Shown: positions 36,007-51,200, numbered from the stretch's first letter. The stretch: 64,000 nucleotides of DNA from Cladorhizidae sp. MBARI D1340-BT2 (GCA_028752905.1 JAQNBH010000013.1:22953477-23017476); one strand, 5' to 3'. Notes: generated by a model from the sequence alone, not told the origin. Numbers and translations: made by a program.

Positions 36007-36012
36007 AATCGG
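36006..36012 (-). repeat. Right terminal inverted repeat (5' end of element)
   Basis: TAATCGG, the reverse complement of the left end. The terminal match is short, as is common in piggyBac relatives; the longer palindromes lie inside it. Confidence 0.85.
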
Positions 36013-36016
36013 TTAA
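36013..36016. repeat. TTAA target-site duplication, right copy
   Basis: The transposon ends ...TTAATCGG and the satellite resumes TTAATTAGGGCAG. Collapsing the two TTAA copies gives an intact 908-bp monomer 38. Confidence 0.96.
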
Positions 36017-37934
36017 TTAGGGCAGTTATGAATTGTACTCTTACTTGATGCTAAACATGTTAGCTTCGTAGATTATCCACACTTCACTGAATAGACTTGA
36101 TGTATAGCTATTAAGATAGGACTCTCTAAGTGCTCTCTCTTGATACCAAACATCCATATATTCTGCACACTTCACTGTAATGGACTTGCAAGATAGGTAT
36201 CTCTCAGTGTTCTCTATCTTGAGCTAAACATGTTAGCTTCATAGATTCTCCACACTTCACTGAATAGACTTGATATATAGCTCTAAAGGTAGGCCTCTCT
36301 CTGTTCTCTCTCTTGATACCAAACATCCGTATATTCTGCATACATAGAATCACAAGATAGGTTTCTCTATGTGTTCTCTATCTAGATGCTAAACAGGTTA
36401 GCTTCATAGATTCTCCACACTTCACTGTATAAACTTGATATATAGCTATTAAGATAGGTCTCTCCCTGTGCTCTCTGTTGATATCAAACATCCATAATAT
36501 TCTGCACACTTCACTGTAATGGACTTGATATGATTCGAATGATAGGTTTCATTATGTGTTCTCTATCTTGATATTTGCCCTAATTTGGTCTATATGTTTC
36601 TCATTTTCCCCCCAAAAATCTTGTTATTTTGCCGTAAAGCTCATAACTTTTCTACACTTTACTCAAAAAAGAAATTTTTTATATCACCGGATAGCCCTTC
36701 TAATTATCTGTCTTTTGTACGTGCCAAAATTTTGAGTACTCTAAGTATTAGCAAGTTATGGTGATTTGAAGTGGTAAGGTTTGCGATCTTTCCTGGCGTT
36801 TTCCAGTTGCCAAAGCGGTGGCCTGCCAGTGAAAAACCACTACATTTATTGATAATCTGTTGACATGTTGCAGATAAGGGCCTTCTCTATCAGTTGACAA
36901 AATCTGGGACTTTGGTCTTGTTAATTAGGGCAGTTATGAATTGTACTCTTACTTGATGCTAAACATGTTAGCTTCGTAGATTATCCACACTTCACTGAAT
37001 AGACTTGATGTATAGCTATTAAGATAGGACTCTCTAAGTGCTCTCTCTTGATACCAAACATCCATATATTCTGCACACTTCACTGTAATGGACTTGCAAG
37101 ATAGGTATCTCTCAGTGTTCTCTATCTTGAGCTAAACATGTTAGCTTCATAGATTCTCCACACTTCACTGAATAGACTTGATATATAGCTCTAAAGGTAG
37201 GCCTCTCTCTGTTCTCTCTCTTGATACCAAACATCCGTATATTCTGCATATATAGAATCACAAGATAGGTTTCTCTATGTGTTCTCTATCTTGATGCTAA
37301 ACAGGTTAGCTTCATAGATTCTCCACACTTCACTGTATAAACTTGATATATAGCTATTAAGATAGGTCTCTCCCTGTGCTCTCTGTTGATATCAAACATC
37401 CATAATATTCTGCAAACTTCACTGTAATGGACTTGATATGATTCGAATGATAGGTTTCATTATGTGTTCTCTATCTTGATATTTGCCCTAATTTGGTCTA
37501 TATGTTTCTCATTTTCCCCCCAAAAATCTTGTTATTTTGCCGTAAAGCTCATAACTTTTCTACACTTTACCCCAAAAAGATCATTTTTATATCACCGGAT
37601 AGCCCTTCTAATTATCTGTCTTTTGTACGTGCAAAATTTTTGAGTACTCTAAGTATTAGCAAGTTATGATGATTTGAAGTGGTAAGGTTTGCGATCTTTC
37701 CTGGCGTTTTCCAGTTGCCAAAGCGGTGGCCTGCCAGTGAAAAACCACTACATTTATTGATAATCTGTTGACATGTTGCAGATAAGGGCCTTCTCTATCA
37801 GTTGACAAAATCTGGGACTTTGGTCTTGTTAATTAGGGCAGTTATGAATTGTACTCTTACTTGATGCTAAACATGTTAGCTTCGTAGATTATCCACACTT
37901 CACTGAATAGACTTGATGTATAGCTATTAAGATA

Positions 37935-40900
37935 AGACTCTCTAAGTGCTCTCTCTTGATACCAAACATCCATATATTCTGCACACTTCACTGTATGGAC
38001 TTGCAAGATAGGTATCTCTCAGTGTTCTCTATCTTGAGCTAAACATGTTAGCTTCATAGATTCTCCACACTTCACTGAATAGACTTGATATATAGCTCTA
38101 AAGGTAGGCCTCTCTCTGTTCTCTCTCTTGATACCAAACATCCGTATATTCTGCATACATAGAATCACAAGATAGGTTTCTCTATGTGTTCTCTATCTTG
38201 ATGCTAAACAGGTTAGCTTCATAGATTCTCCACACTTCACTGTATAAACTTGATATACAGCTATTAAGATAGGTCTCTCCCTGTGCTCTCTGTTGATATC
38301 AAACATCCATAATATTCTGCACACTTCACTGTAATGGACTTGATATGATTCGAATGATAGGTTTCATTATGTGTTCTCTATCTTGATATTTGCCCTAATT
38401 TGGTCTATATGTTTCTCATTTTCCCCCCAAAAATCTTGTTATTTTGCCGTAAAGCTCATAACTTTTCTACACTTTACCCCAAAAAGATAATTTTTATATC
38501 ACCGAATAGCCCTTCTAATTATCTGTCTTTTGTACGTGCCAAAATTTTGAGTACTCTAAGTATTAGCAAGTTATGGTGATTTGAAGTGGTAAGGTTTGCG
38601 ATCTTTCCTGGCGTTTTCCAGTTGCCAAAGCGGTGGCCTGCCAGTGAAAAACCACTACATTTATTGATAATCTGTTGACATGTTGCAGATAAGGGCCTTC
38701 TCTATCAGTTGACAAAATCTGGGACTTTGGTCTTGTTAATTAGGGCAGTTATGAATTGTACTCTTACTTGATGCTAAACATGTTAGCTTCGTAGATTATC
38801 CACACTTCACTGAATAGACTTGATGTATAGCTATTAAGATAGGACTCTCTAAGTGCTCTCTCTTGATACCAAACATCCATATATTCTGCACACTTCACTG
38901 TAATGGACTTGCAAGATAGGTATCTCTCAGTGTTCTCTATCTTGAGCTAAACATGTTAGCTTCATAGATTCTCCACACTTCACTGAATAGACTTGATATA
39001 TAGCTCTAAAGGTAGGCCTCTCTCTGTTCTCTCTCTTGATACCAAACATCCGTATATTCTGCATATATAGAATCACAAGATAGGTTTCTCTATGTGTTCT
39101 CTATCTTGATGCTAAACAGGTTAGCTTCATAGATTCTCCACACTTCACTGTATAAACTTGATATATAGCTATTAAGATAGGTCTCTCCCTGTGCTCTCTG
39201 TTGATATCAAACATCCATAATATTCTGCAAACTTCACTGTAATGGACTTGATATGATTCGAATGATAGGTTTCATTATGTGTTCTCTATCTTGATATTTG
39301 CCCTAATTTGGTCTATATGTTTCTCATTTCCCCCCCAAAAATCTTGTTATTTTGCCGTAAAGCTCATAACTTTTCTACACTTTACCCCAAAAAGATCATT
39401 TTTATATCACCGGATAGCCCTTCTAATTATCTGTCTTTTGTACGTGCAAAATTTTTGAGTACTCTAAGTATTAGCAAGTTATGATGATTTGAAGTGGTAA
39501 GGTTTGCGATCTTTCCTGGCGTTTTCCAGTTGCCAAAGCGGTGGCCTGCCAGTGAAAAACCACTACATTTATTGATAATCTGTTGACATGTTGCAGATAA
39601 GGGCCTTCTCTATCAGTTGACAAAATCTGGGACTTTGGTCTTGTTAATTAGGGCAGTTATGAATTGTACTCTTACTTGATGCTAAACATGTTAGCTTCGT
39701 AGATTATCCACACTTCACTGAATAGACTTGATGTATAGCTATTAAGATAGGACTCTCTAAGTGCTCTCTCTTGATACCAAACATCCATATATTCTGCACA
39801 CTTCACTGTATGGACTTGCAAGATAGGTATCTCTCAGTGTTCTCTATCTTGAGCTAAACATGTTAGCTTCATAGATTCTCCACACTTCACTGAATAGACT
39901 TGATATATAGCTCTAAAGGTAGGCCTCTCTCTGTTCTCTCTCTTGACCAAACATCCGTATATTCTGCATACATAGAATCACAAGATAGGTTTCTCTATGT
40001 GTTCTCTATCTTGATGCTAAACAGGTTAGCTTCATAGATTCTCCACACTTCACTGTATAAACTTGATATACAGCTATTAAGATAGGTCTCTCCCTGTGCT
40101 CTCTGTTGATATCAAACATCCATAATATTCTGCACACTTCACTGTAATGGACTTGATATGATTCGAATGATAGGTTTCATTATGTGTTCTCTATCTTGAT
40201 ATTTGCCCTAATTTGGTCTATATGTTTCTCATTTTCCCCCCAAAAATCTTGTTATTTTGCCGTAAAGCTCATAACTTTTCTACACTTTACCCAAAAAAGA
40301 TAATTTTTATATCACCGAATAGCCCTTCTAATTATCTGTCTTTTGTACGTGCCAAAATTTTGAGTACTCTAAGTATTAGCAAGTTATGGTGATTTGAAGT
40401 GGTAAGGTTTGCGATCTTTCCTGGCGTTTTCCAGTTGCCAAAGCGGTGGCCTGCCAGTGAAAAACCACTACATTTATTGATAATCTGTTGACATGTTGCA
40501 GATAAGGGCCTTCTCTATCAGTTGACAAAATCTGGGACTTTGGTCTTGTTAATTAGGGCAGTTATGAATTGTACTCTTACTTGATGCTAAACATGTTAGC
40601 TTCGTAGATTATCCACACTTCACTGAATAGACTTGATGTATAGCTATTAAGATAGGACTCTCTAAGTGCTCTCTCTTGATACCAAACATCCATATATTCT
40701 GCACACTTCACTGTAATGGACTTGCAAGATAGGTATCTCTCAGTGTTCTCTATCTTGAGCTAAACATGTTAGCTTCATAGATTCTCCACACTTCACTGAA
40801 TAGACTTGATATATAGCTCTAAAGGTAGGCCTCTCTCTGTTCTCTCTCTTGATACCAAACATCCGTATATTCTGCATACATAGAATCACAAGATAGGTTT

Positions 40901-43900
40901 CTCTATGTGTTCTCTATCTTGATGCTAAACAGGTTAGCTTCATAGATTCTCCACACTTCACTGTATAAACTTGATATATAGCTATTAAGATAGGTCTCTC
41001 CCTGTGCTCTCTGTTGATATCAAACATCCATAATATTCTGCAAACTTCACTGTAATGGACTTGATATGATTCGAATGATAGGTTTCATTATGTGTTCTCT
41101 ATCTTGATATTTGCCCTAATTTGGTCTATATGTTTCTCATTTTCCCCCCAAAAATCTTGTTATTTTGCCGTAAAGCTCATAACTTTTCTACACTTTACCC
41201 CAAAAAGATCATTTTTATATCACCGGATAGCCCTTCTAATTATCTGTCTTTTGTACGTGCAAATTTTTTGAGTACTCTAAGTATTAGCAAGTTATGATGA
41301 TTTGAAGTGGTAAGGTTTGCGATCTTTCCTGGCATTTTCCAGTTGCCAAAGCGGTGGCCTGCCAGTGAAAAACCACTACATTTATTGATAATCTGTTGAC
41401 ATGTTGCAGATAAGGGCCTTCTCTATCAGTTGACAAAATCTGGGACTTTGGTCTTGTTAATTAGGGCAGTTATGAATTGTACTCTTACTTGATGCTAAAC
41501 ATGTTAGCTTCGTAGATTATCCACACTTCACTGAATAGACTTGATGTATAGCTATTAAGATAGGACTCTCTAAGTGCTCTCTCTTGATACCAAACATCCA
41601 TATATTCTGCACACTTCACTGTATGGACTTGCAAGATAGGTATCTCTCAGTGTTCTCTATCTTGAGCTAAACATGTTAGCTTCATAGATTCTCCACACTT
41701 CACTGAATAGACTTGATATATAGCTCTAAAGGTAGGCCTCTCTCTGTTCTCTCTCTTGATACCAAACATCCGTATATTCTGCATACATAGAATCACAAGA
41801 TAGGTTTCTCTATGTGTTCTCTATCTTGATGCTAAACAGGTTAGCTTCATAGATTCTCCACACTTCACTGTATAAACTTGATATACAGCTATTAAGATAG
41901 GTCTCTCCCTGTGCTCTCTGTTGATATCAAACATCCATAATATTCTGCACACTTCACTGTAATGGACTTGATATGATTCGAATGATAGGTTTCATTATGT
42001 GTTCTCTATCTTGATATTTGCCCTAATTTGGTCTATATGTTTCTCATTTTCCCCCCAAAAATCTTGTTATTTTGCCGTAAAGCTCATAACTTTTCTATAC
42101 TTTACCCAAAAAAGATAATTTTTATATCACCGGATAGCCCTTCTAATTATCTGTCTTTTGTAAGTGCCAAAATTTTGAGTACTCTAAGTATTAGCAAGTT
42201 ATGGTGATTTGAAGTGGTAAGGTTTGCGATCTTTCCTGGCGTTTTCCAGTTGCCAAAGCGGTGGCCTGCCAGTGAAAAACCACTACATTTATTGATAATC
42301 TGTTGACATGTTGCAGATAAGGGCCTTCTCTATCAGTTGACAAAATCTGGGACTTTGGTCTTGTTAATTAGGGCAGTTATGAATTGTACTCTTACTTGAT
42401 GCTAAACATGTTAGCTTCGTAGATTATCCACACTTCACTGAATAGACTTGATGTATAGCTATTAAGATAAGACTCTCTAAGTGCTCTCTCTTGATACCAA
42501 ACATCCATATATTCTGCACACTTCACTGTATGGACTTGCAAGATAGGTATCTCTCAGTGTTCTCTATCTTGAGCTAAACATGTTAGCTTCATAGATTCTC
42601 CACACTTCACTGAATAGACTTGATATATAGCTCTAAAGGTAGGCCTCTCTCTGTTCTCTCTCTTGATACCAAACATCCGTATATTCTGCATACATAGAAT
42701 CACAAGATAGGTTTCTCTATGTGTTCTCTATCTTGATGCTAAACAGGTTAGCTTCATAGATTCTCCACACTTCACTGTATAAACTTGATATACAGCTATT
42801 AAGATAGGTCTCTCCCTGTGCTCTCTGTTGATATCAAACATCCATAATATTCTGCACACTTCACTGTAATGGACTTGATATGATTCGAATGATAGGTTTC
42901 ATTATGTGTTCTCTATCTTGATATTTGCCCTAATTTGGTCTATATGTTTCTCATTTTCCCCCCAAAAATCTTGTTATTTTGCCGTAAAGCTCATAACTTT
43001 TCTACACTTTACCCCAAAAAGATAATTTTTATATCACCGAATAGCCCTTCTAATTATCTGTCTTTTGTACGTGCCAAAATTTTGAGTACTCTAAGTATTA
43101 GCAAGTTATGGTGATTTGAAGTGGTAAGGTTTGCGATCTTTCCTGGCGTTTTCCAGTTGCCAAAGCGGTGGCCTGCCAGTGAAAAACCACTACATTTATT
43201 GATAATCTGTTGACATGTTGCAGATAAGGGCCTTCTCTATCAGTTGACAAAATCTGGGACTTTGGTCTTGTTAATTAGGGCAGTTATGAATTGTACTCTT
43301 ACTTGATGCTAAACATGTTAGCTTCGTAGATTATCCACACTTCACTGAATAGACTTGATGTATAGCTATTAAGATAGGACTCTCTAAGTGCTCTCTCTTG
43401 ATACCAAACATCCATATATTCTGCACACTTCACTGTAATGGACTTGCAAGATAGGTATCTCTCAGTGTTCTCTATCTTGAGCTAAACATGTTAGCTTCAT
43501 AGATTCTCCACACTTCACTGAATAGACTTGATATATAGCTCTAAAGGTAGGCCTCTCTCTGTTCTCTCTCTTGATACCAAACATCCGTATATTCTGCATA
43601 TATAGAATCACAAGATAGGTTTCTCTATGTGTTCTCTATCTTGATGCTAAACAGGTTAGCTTCATAGATTCTCCACACTTCACTGTATAAACTTGATATA
43701 TAGCTATTAAGATAGGTCTCTCCCTGTGCTCTCTGTTGATATCAAACATCCATAATATTCTGCAAACTTCACTGTAATGGACTTGATATGATTCGAATGA
43801 TAGGTTTCATTATGTGTTCTCTATCTTGATATTTGCCCTAATTTGGTCTATATGTTTCTCATTTCCCCCCCAAAAATCTTGTTATTTTGCCGTAAAGCTC

Positions 43901-46466
43901 ATAACTTTTCTACACTTTACCCCAAAAAGATCATTTTTATATCACCGGATAGCCCTTCTAATTATCTGTCTTTTGTACGTGCAAAATTTTTGAGTACTCT
44001 AAGTATTAGCAAGTTATGATGATTTGAAGTGGTAAGGTTTGCGATCTTTCCTGGCGTTTTCCAGTTGCCAAAGCGGTGGCCTGCCAGTGAAAAACCACTA
44101 CATTTATTGATAATCTGTTGACATGTTGCAGATAAGGGCCTTCTCTATCAGTTGACAAAATCTGGGACTTTGGTCTTGTTAATTAGGGCAGTTATGAATT
44201 GTACTCTTACTTGATGCTAAACATGTTAGCTTCGTAGATTATCCACACTTCACTGAATAGACTTGATGTATAGCTATTAAGATAGGACTCTCTAAGTGCT
44301 CTCTCTTGATACCAAACATCCATATATTCTGCACACTTCACTGTATGGACTTGCAAGATAGGTATCTCTCAGTGTTCTCTATCTTGAGCTAAACATGTTA
44401 GCTTCATAGATTCTCCACACTTCACTGAATAGACTTGATATATAGCTCTAAAGGTAGGCCTCTCTCTGTTCTCTCTCTTGATACCAAACATCCGTATATT
44501 CTGCATACATAGAATCACAAGATAGGTTTCTCTATGTGTTCTCTATCTTGATGCTAAACAGGTTAGCTTCATAGATTCTCCACACTTCACTGTATAAACT
44601 TGATATACAGCTATTAAGATAGGTCTCTCCCTGTGCTCTCTGTTGATATCAAACATCCATAATATTCTGCACACTTCACTGTAATGGACTTGATATGATT
44701 CGAATGATAGGTTTCATTATGTGTTCTCTATCTTGATATTTGCCCTAATTTGGTCTATATGTTTCTCATTTTCCCCCCAAAAATCTTGTTATTTTGCCGT
44801 AAAGCTCATAACTTTTCTACACTTTACCCAAAAAAGATAATTTTTATATCACCGAATAGCCCTTCTAATTATCTGTCTTTTGTACGTGCCAAAATTTTGA
44901 GTACTCTAAGTATTAGCAAGTTATGGTGATTTGAAGTGGTAAGGTTTGCGATCTTTCCTGGCGTTTTCCAGTTGCCAAAGCGGTGGCCTGCCAGTGAAAA
45001 ACCACTACATTTATTGATAATCTGTTGACATGTTGCAGATAAGGGCCTTCTCTATCAGTTGACAAAATCTGGGACTTTGGTCTTGTTAATTAGGGCAGTT
45101 ATGAATTGTACTCTTACTTGATGCTAAACATGTTAGCTTCGTAGATTATCCACACTTCACTGAATAGACTTGATGTATAGCTATTAAGATAGGACTCTCT
45201 AAGTGCTCTCTCTTGATACCAAACATCCATATATTCTGCACACTTCACTGTAATGGACTTGCAAGATAGGTATCTCTCAGTGTTCTCTATCTTGAGCTAA
45301 ACATGTTAGCTTCATAGATTCTCCACACTTCACTGAATAGACTTGATATATAGCTCTAAAGGTAGGCCTCTCTCTGTTCTCTCTCTTGATACCAAACATC
45401 CGTATATTCTGCATACATAGAATCACAAGATAGGTTTCTCTATGTGTTCTCTATCTTGATGCTAAACAGGTTAGCTTCATAGATTCTCCACACTTCACTG
45501 TATAAACTTGATATATAGCTATTAAGATAGGTCTCTCCCTGTGCTCTCTGTTGATATCAAACATCCATAATATTCTGCAAACTTCACTGTAATGGACTTG
45601 ATATGATTCGAATGATAGGTTTCATTATGTGTTCTCTATCTTGATATTTGCCCTAATTTGGTCTATATGTTTCTCATTTTCCCCCCAAAAATCTTGTTAT
45701 TTTGCCGTAAAGCTCATAACTTTTCTACACTTTACCCCAAAAAGATCATTTTTATATCACCGGATAGCCCTTCTAATTATCTGTCTTTTGTACGTGCAAA
45801 TTTTTTGAGTACTCTAAGTATTAGCAAGTTATGATGATTTGAAGTGGTAAGGTTTGCGATCTTTCCTGGCATTTTCCAGTTGCCAAAGCGGTGGCCTGCC
45901 AGTGAAAAACCACTACATTTATTGATAATCTGTTGACATGTTGCAGATAAGGGCCTTCTCTATCAGTTGACAAAATCTGGGACTTTGGTCTTGTTAATTA
46001 GGGCAGTTATGAATTGTACTCTTACTTGATGCTAAACATGTTAGCTTCGTAGATTATCCACACTTCACTGAATAGACTTGATGTATAGCTATTAAGATAG
46101 GACTCTCTAAGTGCTCTCTCTTGATACCAAACATCCATATATTCTGCACACTTCACTGTATGGACTTGCAAGATAGGTATCTCTCAGTGTTCTCTATCTT
46201 GAGCTAAACATGTTAGCTTCATAGATTCTCCACACTTCACTGAATAGACTTGATATATAGCTCTAAAGGTAGGCCTCTCTCTGTTCTCTCTCTTGATACC
46301 AAACATCCGTATATTCTGCATACATAGAATCACAAGATAGGTTTCTCTATGTGTTCTCTATCTTGATGCTAAACAGGTTAGCTTCATAGATTCTCCACAC
46401 TTCACTGTATAAACTTGATATACAGCTATTAAGATAGGTCTCTCCCTGTGCTCTCTGTTGATATCA
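37935..46466 (+). repeat. Pentameric higher-order repeat, period about 4.54 kb
   Basis: The second part of monomer 40 through monomer 44 (about 37935-41929) repeats as the second part of monomer 45 through monomer 49 (about 42470-46466), offset 4,535 bp and then 4,537 bp after the small deletion at 39945. Shared markers in order: GATAAGACTC (37931 and about 42466), ACCGAATAG with GCATATATAG (monomers at 38302 and 42837), C7 with GTGCAAAATTTTT (39210 and 43745), ACCGAATAG (40115 and 44652), and GTGCAAATTTTTT with GGCATTTTCC (41023 and 45560). Confidence 0.82.
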
Positions 46467-48281
46467 AACATCCATAATATTCTGCACACTTCACTGTAAT
46501 GGACTTGATATGATTCGAATGATAGGTTTCATTATGTGTTCTCTATCTTGATATTTGCCCTAATTTGGTCTATATGTTTCTCATTTTCCCCCAAAAAATC
46601 TTGTTATTTTGCCGTAAAGCTCATAACTTTTCTACACTTTACCCAAAAAAGATAATTTTTATATCACCGGATAGCCCTTCTAATTATCTGTCTTTTGTAC
46701 GTGCCAAAATTTTGAGTACTCTAAGTATTAGCAAGTTATGGTGATTTGAAGTGGTAAGGTTTGCGATCTTTCCTGGCGTTTTCCAGTTGCCAAAGCGGTG
46801 GCCTGCCAGTGAAAAACCACTACATTTATTGATAATCTGTTGACATGTTGCAGATAAGGGCCTTCTCTATCAGTTGACAAAATCTGGGACTTTGGTCTTG
46901 TTAATTAGGGCAGTTATGAATTGTACTCTTACTTGATGCTAAACATGTTAGCTTCGTAGATTATCCACACTTCACTGAATAGACTTGATGTATAGCTATT
47001 AAGATAGGACTCTCTAAGTGCTCTCTCTTGATACCAAACATCCATATATTCTGCACACTTCACTGTAATGGACTTGCAAGATAGGTATCTCTCAGTGTTC
47101 TCTATCTTGAGCTAAACATGTTAGCTTTATAGATTCTCCACACTTCACTGAATAGACTTGATATATAGCTCTAAAGGTAGGCCTCTCTCTGTTCTCTCTC
47201 TTGATACCAAACATCCGTATATTCTGCATACATAGAATCACAAGATAGGTTTCTCTATGTGTTCTCTATCTTGATGCTAAACAGGTTAGCTTCATAGATT
47301 CTCCACACTTCACTGTATAAACTTGATATATAGCTATTAAGATAGGTCTCTCCCTGTGCTCTCTGTTGATATCAAACATCCATAATATTCTGCAAACTTC
47401 ACTGTAATGGACTTGATATGATTCGAATGATAGGTTTCATTATGTGTTCTCTATCTTGATATTTGCCCTAATTTGGTCTATATGTTTCTCATTTTCCCCC
47501 CAAAAATCTTGTTATTTTGCCGTAAAGCTCATAACTTTTCTACACTTTACCCCAAAAAGATCATTTTTATATCACCGGATAGCCCTTCTAATTATCTGTC
47601 TTTTGTACGTGCCAAAATTTTGAGTACTCTAAGTATTAGCAAGTTATGATGATTTGAAGTGGTAAGGTTTGCGATCTTTCCTGGCGTTTTACAGTTGCCA
47701 AAGCGGTGGCCTGCCAGTGAAAAACCACTACATTTATTGATAATCTGTTGACATGTTGCAGATAAGGGCCTTCTCTATCAGTTGACAAAATCTGGGACTT
47801 TGGTCTTGTTAATTAGGGCAGTTATGAATTGTACTCTTACTTGATGCTAAACATGTTAGCTTCGTAGATTATCCACACTTCACTGAATAGACTTGATGTA
47901 TAGCTATTAAGATAGGACTCTCTAAGTGCTCTCTCTTGATACCAAACATCCATATATTCTGCACACTTCACTGTATGGACTTGCAAGATAGGTATCTCTC
48001 AGTGTTCTCTATCTTGAGCTAAACATGTTAGCTTCATAGATTCTCCACACTTCACTGAATAGACTTGATATATAGCTCTAAAGGTAGGCCTCTCTCTGTT
48101 CTCTCTCTTGATACCAAACATCCGTATATTCTGCATACATAGAATCACAAGATAGGTTTCTCTATGTGTTCTCTATCTTGATGCTAAACAGGTTAGCTTC
48201 ATAGATTCTCCACACTTCACTGTATAAACTTGATATACAGCTATTAAGATAGGTCTCTCCCTGTGCTCTCTGTTGATATCA

Positions 48282-51200
48282 AACATCCATAATATTCTGC
48301 ACACTTCACTGTAATGGACTTGATATGATTCGAATGATAGGTTTCATTATGTGTTCTCTATCTTGATATTTGCCCTAATTTGGTCTATATGTTTCTCATT
48401 TTCCCCCCAAAAATCTTGTTATTTTGCCGTAAAGCTCATAACTTTTCTACACTTTACCCAAAAAAGATAATTTTTATATCACCGGATAGCCCTTCTAATT
48501 ATCTGTCTTTTGTACGTGCTAAAATTTTGAGTACTCTAAGTATTAGCAAGTTATGGTGATTTGAAGTGGTAAGGTTTGCGATCTTTCCTGGCGTTTTCCA
48601 GTTGCCAAAGCGGTGGCCTGCCAGTGAAAAACCACTACATTTATTGATAATCTGTTGACATGTTGCAGATAAGGGCCTTCTCTATCAGTTGACAAAATCT
48701 GGGACTTTGGTCTTGTTAATTAGGGCAGTTATGAATTGTACTCTTACTTGATGCTAAACATGTTAGCTTCGTAGATTATCCACACTTCACTGAATAGACT
48801 TGATGTATAGCTATTAAGATAGGACTCTCTAAGTGCTCTCTCTTGATACCAAACATCCATATATTCTGCACACTTCACTGTAATGGACTTGCAAGATAGG
48901 TATCTCTCAGTGTTCTCTATCTTGAGCTAAACATGTTAGCTTCATAGATTCTCCACACTTCACTGAATAGACTTGATATATAGCTCTAAAGGTAGGCCTC
49001 TCTCTGTTCTCTCTCTTGATACCAAACATCCGTATATTCTGCATACATAGAATCACAAGATAGGTTTCTCTATGTGTTCTCTATCTTGATGCTAAACAGG
49101 TTAGCTTCATAGATTCTCCACACTTCACTGTATAAACTTGATATATAGCTATTAAGATAGGTCTCTCCCTGTGCTCTCTGTTGATATCAAACATCCATAA
49201 TATTCTGCAAACTTCACTGTAATGGACTTGATATGATTCGAATGATAGGTTTCATTATGTGTTCTCTATCTTGATATTTGCCCTAATTTGGTCTATATGT
49301 TTCTCATTTCCCCCCCAAAAATCTTGTTATTTTGCCGTAAAGCTCATAACTTTTCTACACTTTACCCCAAAAAGATCATTTTTATATCACCGGATAGCCC
49401 TTCTAATTATCTGTCTTTTGTACGTGCAAAATTTTTGAGTACTCTAAGTATTAGCAAGTTATGATGATTTGAAGTGGTAAGGTTTGCGATCTTTCCTGGC
49501 GTTTTCCAGTTGCCAAAGCGGTGGCCTGCCAGTGAAAAACCACTACATTTATTAATAATCTGTTGACATGTTGCAGATAAGGGCCTTCTCTATCAGTTGA
49601 CAAAATCTGGGACTTTGGTCTTGTTAATTAGGGCAGTTATGAATTGTACTCTTACTTGATGCTAAACATGTTAGCTTCGTAGATTATCCACACTTCACTG
49701 AATAGACTTGATGTATAGCTATTAAGATAGGACTCTCTAAGTGCTCTCTCTTGATACCAAACATCCATATATTCTGCACACTTCACTGTAATGGACTTGC
49801 AAGATAGGTATCTCTCAGTGTTCTCTATCTTGAGCTAAACATGTTAGCTTCATAGATTCTCCACACTTCACTGAATAGACTTGATATATAGCTCTAAAGG
49901 TAGGCCTCTCTCTGTTCTCTCTCTTGATACCAAACATCCGTATATTCTGCATACATAGAATCACAAGATAGGTTTCTCTATGTGTTCTCTATCTTGATGC
50001 TAAACAGGTTAGCTTCATAGATTCTCCACACTTCACTGTATAAACTTGATATACAGCTATTAAGATAGGTCTCTCCCTGTGCTCTCTGTTGATATCAAAC
50101 ATCCATAATATTCTGCACACTTCACTGTAATGGACTTGATATGATTCGAATGATAGGTTTCATTATGTGTTCTCTATCTTGATATTTGCCCTAATTTGGT
50201 CTATATGTTTCTCATTTTCCCCCAAAAAATCTTGTTATTTTGCCGTAAAGCTCATAACTTTTCTACACTTTACCCCAAAAAGATAATTTTTATATCACCG
50301 GATAGCCCTTCTAATTATCTGTCTTTTGTACGTGCCAAAATTTTGAGTACTCTAAGTATTAGCAAGTTATGGTAATTTGAAGTGGTAAGGTTTGCGATCT
50401 TTCCTGGCGTTTTCCAGTTGCCAAAGCGGTGGCCTGCCAGTGAAAAACCACTACATTTATTGATAATCTGTTGACATGTTGCAGATAAGGGCCTTCTCTA
50501 TCAGTTGACAAAATCTGGGACTTTGGTCTTGTTAATTAGGGCAGTTATGAATTGTACTCTTACTTGATGCTAAACATGTTAGCTTCGTAGATTATCCACA
50601 CTTCACTGAATAGACTTGATGTATAGCTATTAAGATAGGACTCTCTAAGTGCTCTCTCTTGATACCAAACATCCATATATTCTGCACACTTCACTGTAAT
50701 GGACTTGCAAGATAGGTATCTCTCAGTGTTCTCTATCTTGAGCTAAACATGTTAGCTTCATAGATTCTCCACACTTCACTGAATAGACTTGATATATAGC
50801 TCTAAAGGTAGGCCTCTCTCTGTTCTCTCTCTTGATACCAAACATCCGTATATTCTGCATACATAGAATCACAAGATAGGTTTCTCTATGTGTTCTCTAT
50901 CTTGATGCTAAACAGGTTAGCTTCATAGATTCTCCACACTTCACTGTATAAACTTGATATATAGCTATTAAGATAGGTCTCTCCCTGTGCTCTCTGTTGA
51001 TATCAAACATCCATAATATTCTGCAAACTTCACTGTAATGGACTTGATATGATTCGAATGATAGGTTTCATTATGTGTTCTCTATCTTGATATTTGCCCT
51101 AATTTGGTCTATATGTTTCTCATTTTCCCCCCAAAAATCTTGTTATTTTGCCGTAAAGCTCATAACTTTTCTACACTTTACCCAAAAAAGATAATTTTTA

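Larger units (their letters stand above)
33973..36012 (-). mobile_element. piggyBac-superfamily DNA transposon, internally deleted
   Basis: A 2,040-bp insertion in satellite monomer 38. It is flanked by a duplicated TTAA, the hallmark target of piggyBac. The ends share the short inverted repeat CCGATTA, with palindromic subterminal sequences just inside. The only gene runs on the minus strand, so the element's 5' end is the right one (36012). Order from that end: terminal repeat, two palindromes in direct repeats, about 190 bp upstream region, exon 1, an 80-bp intron, exon 2, and about 690 bp of noncoding sequence to the left end. Autonomous piggyBac elements are usually somewhat longer and encode about 550-600 residues; this one encodes 320 and lacks most of the catalytic core. 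It can probably move only with a transposase supplied in trans (inference). Confidence 0.95.
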
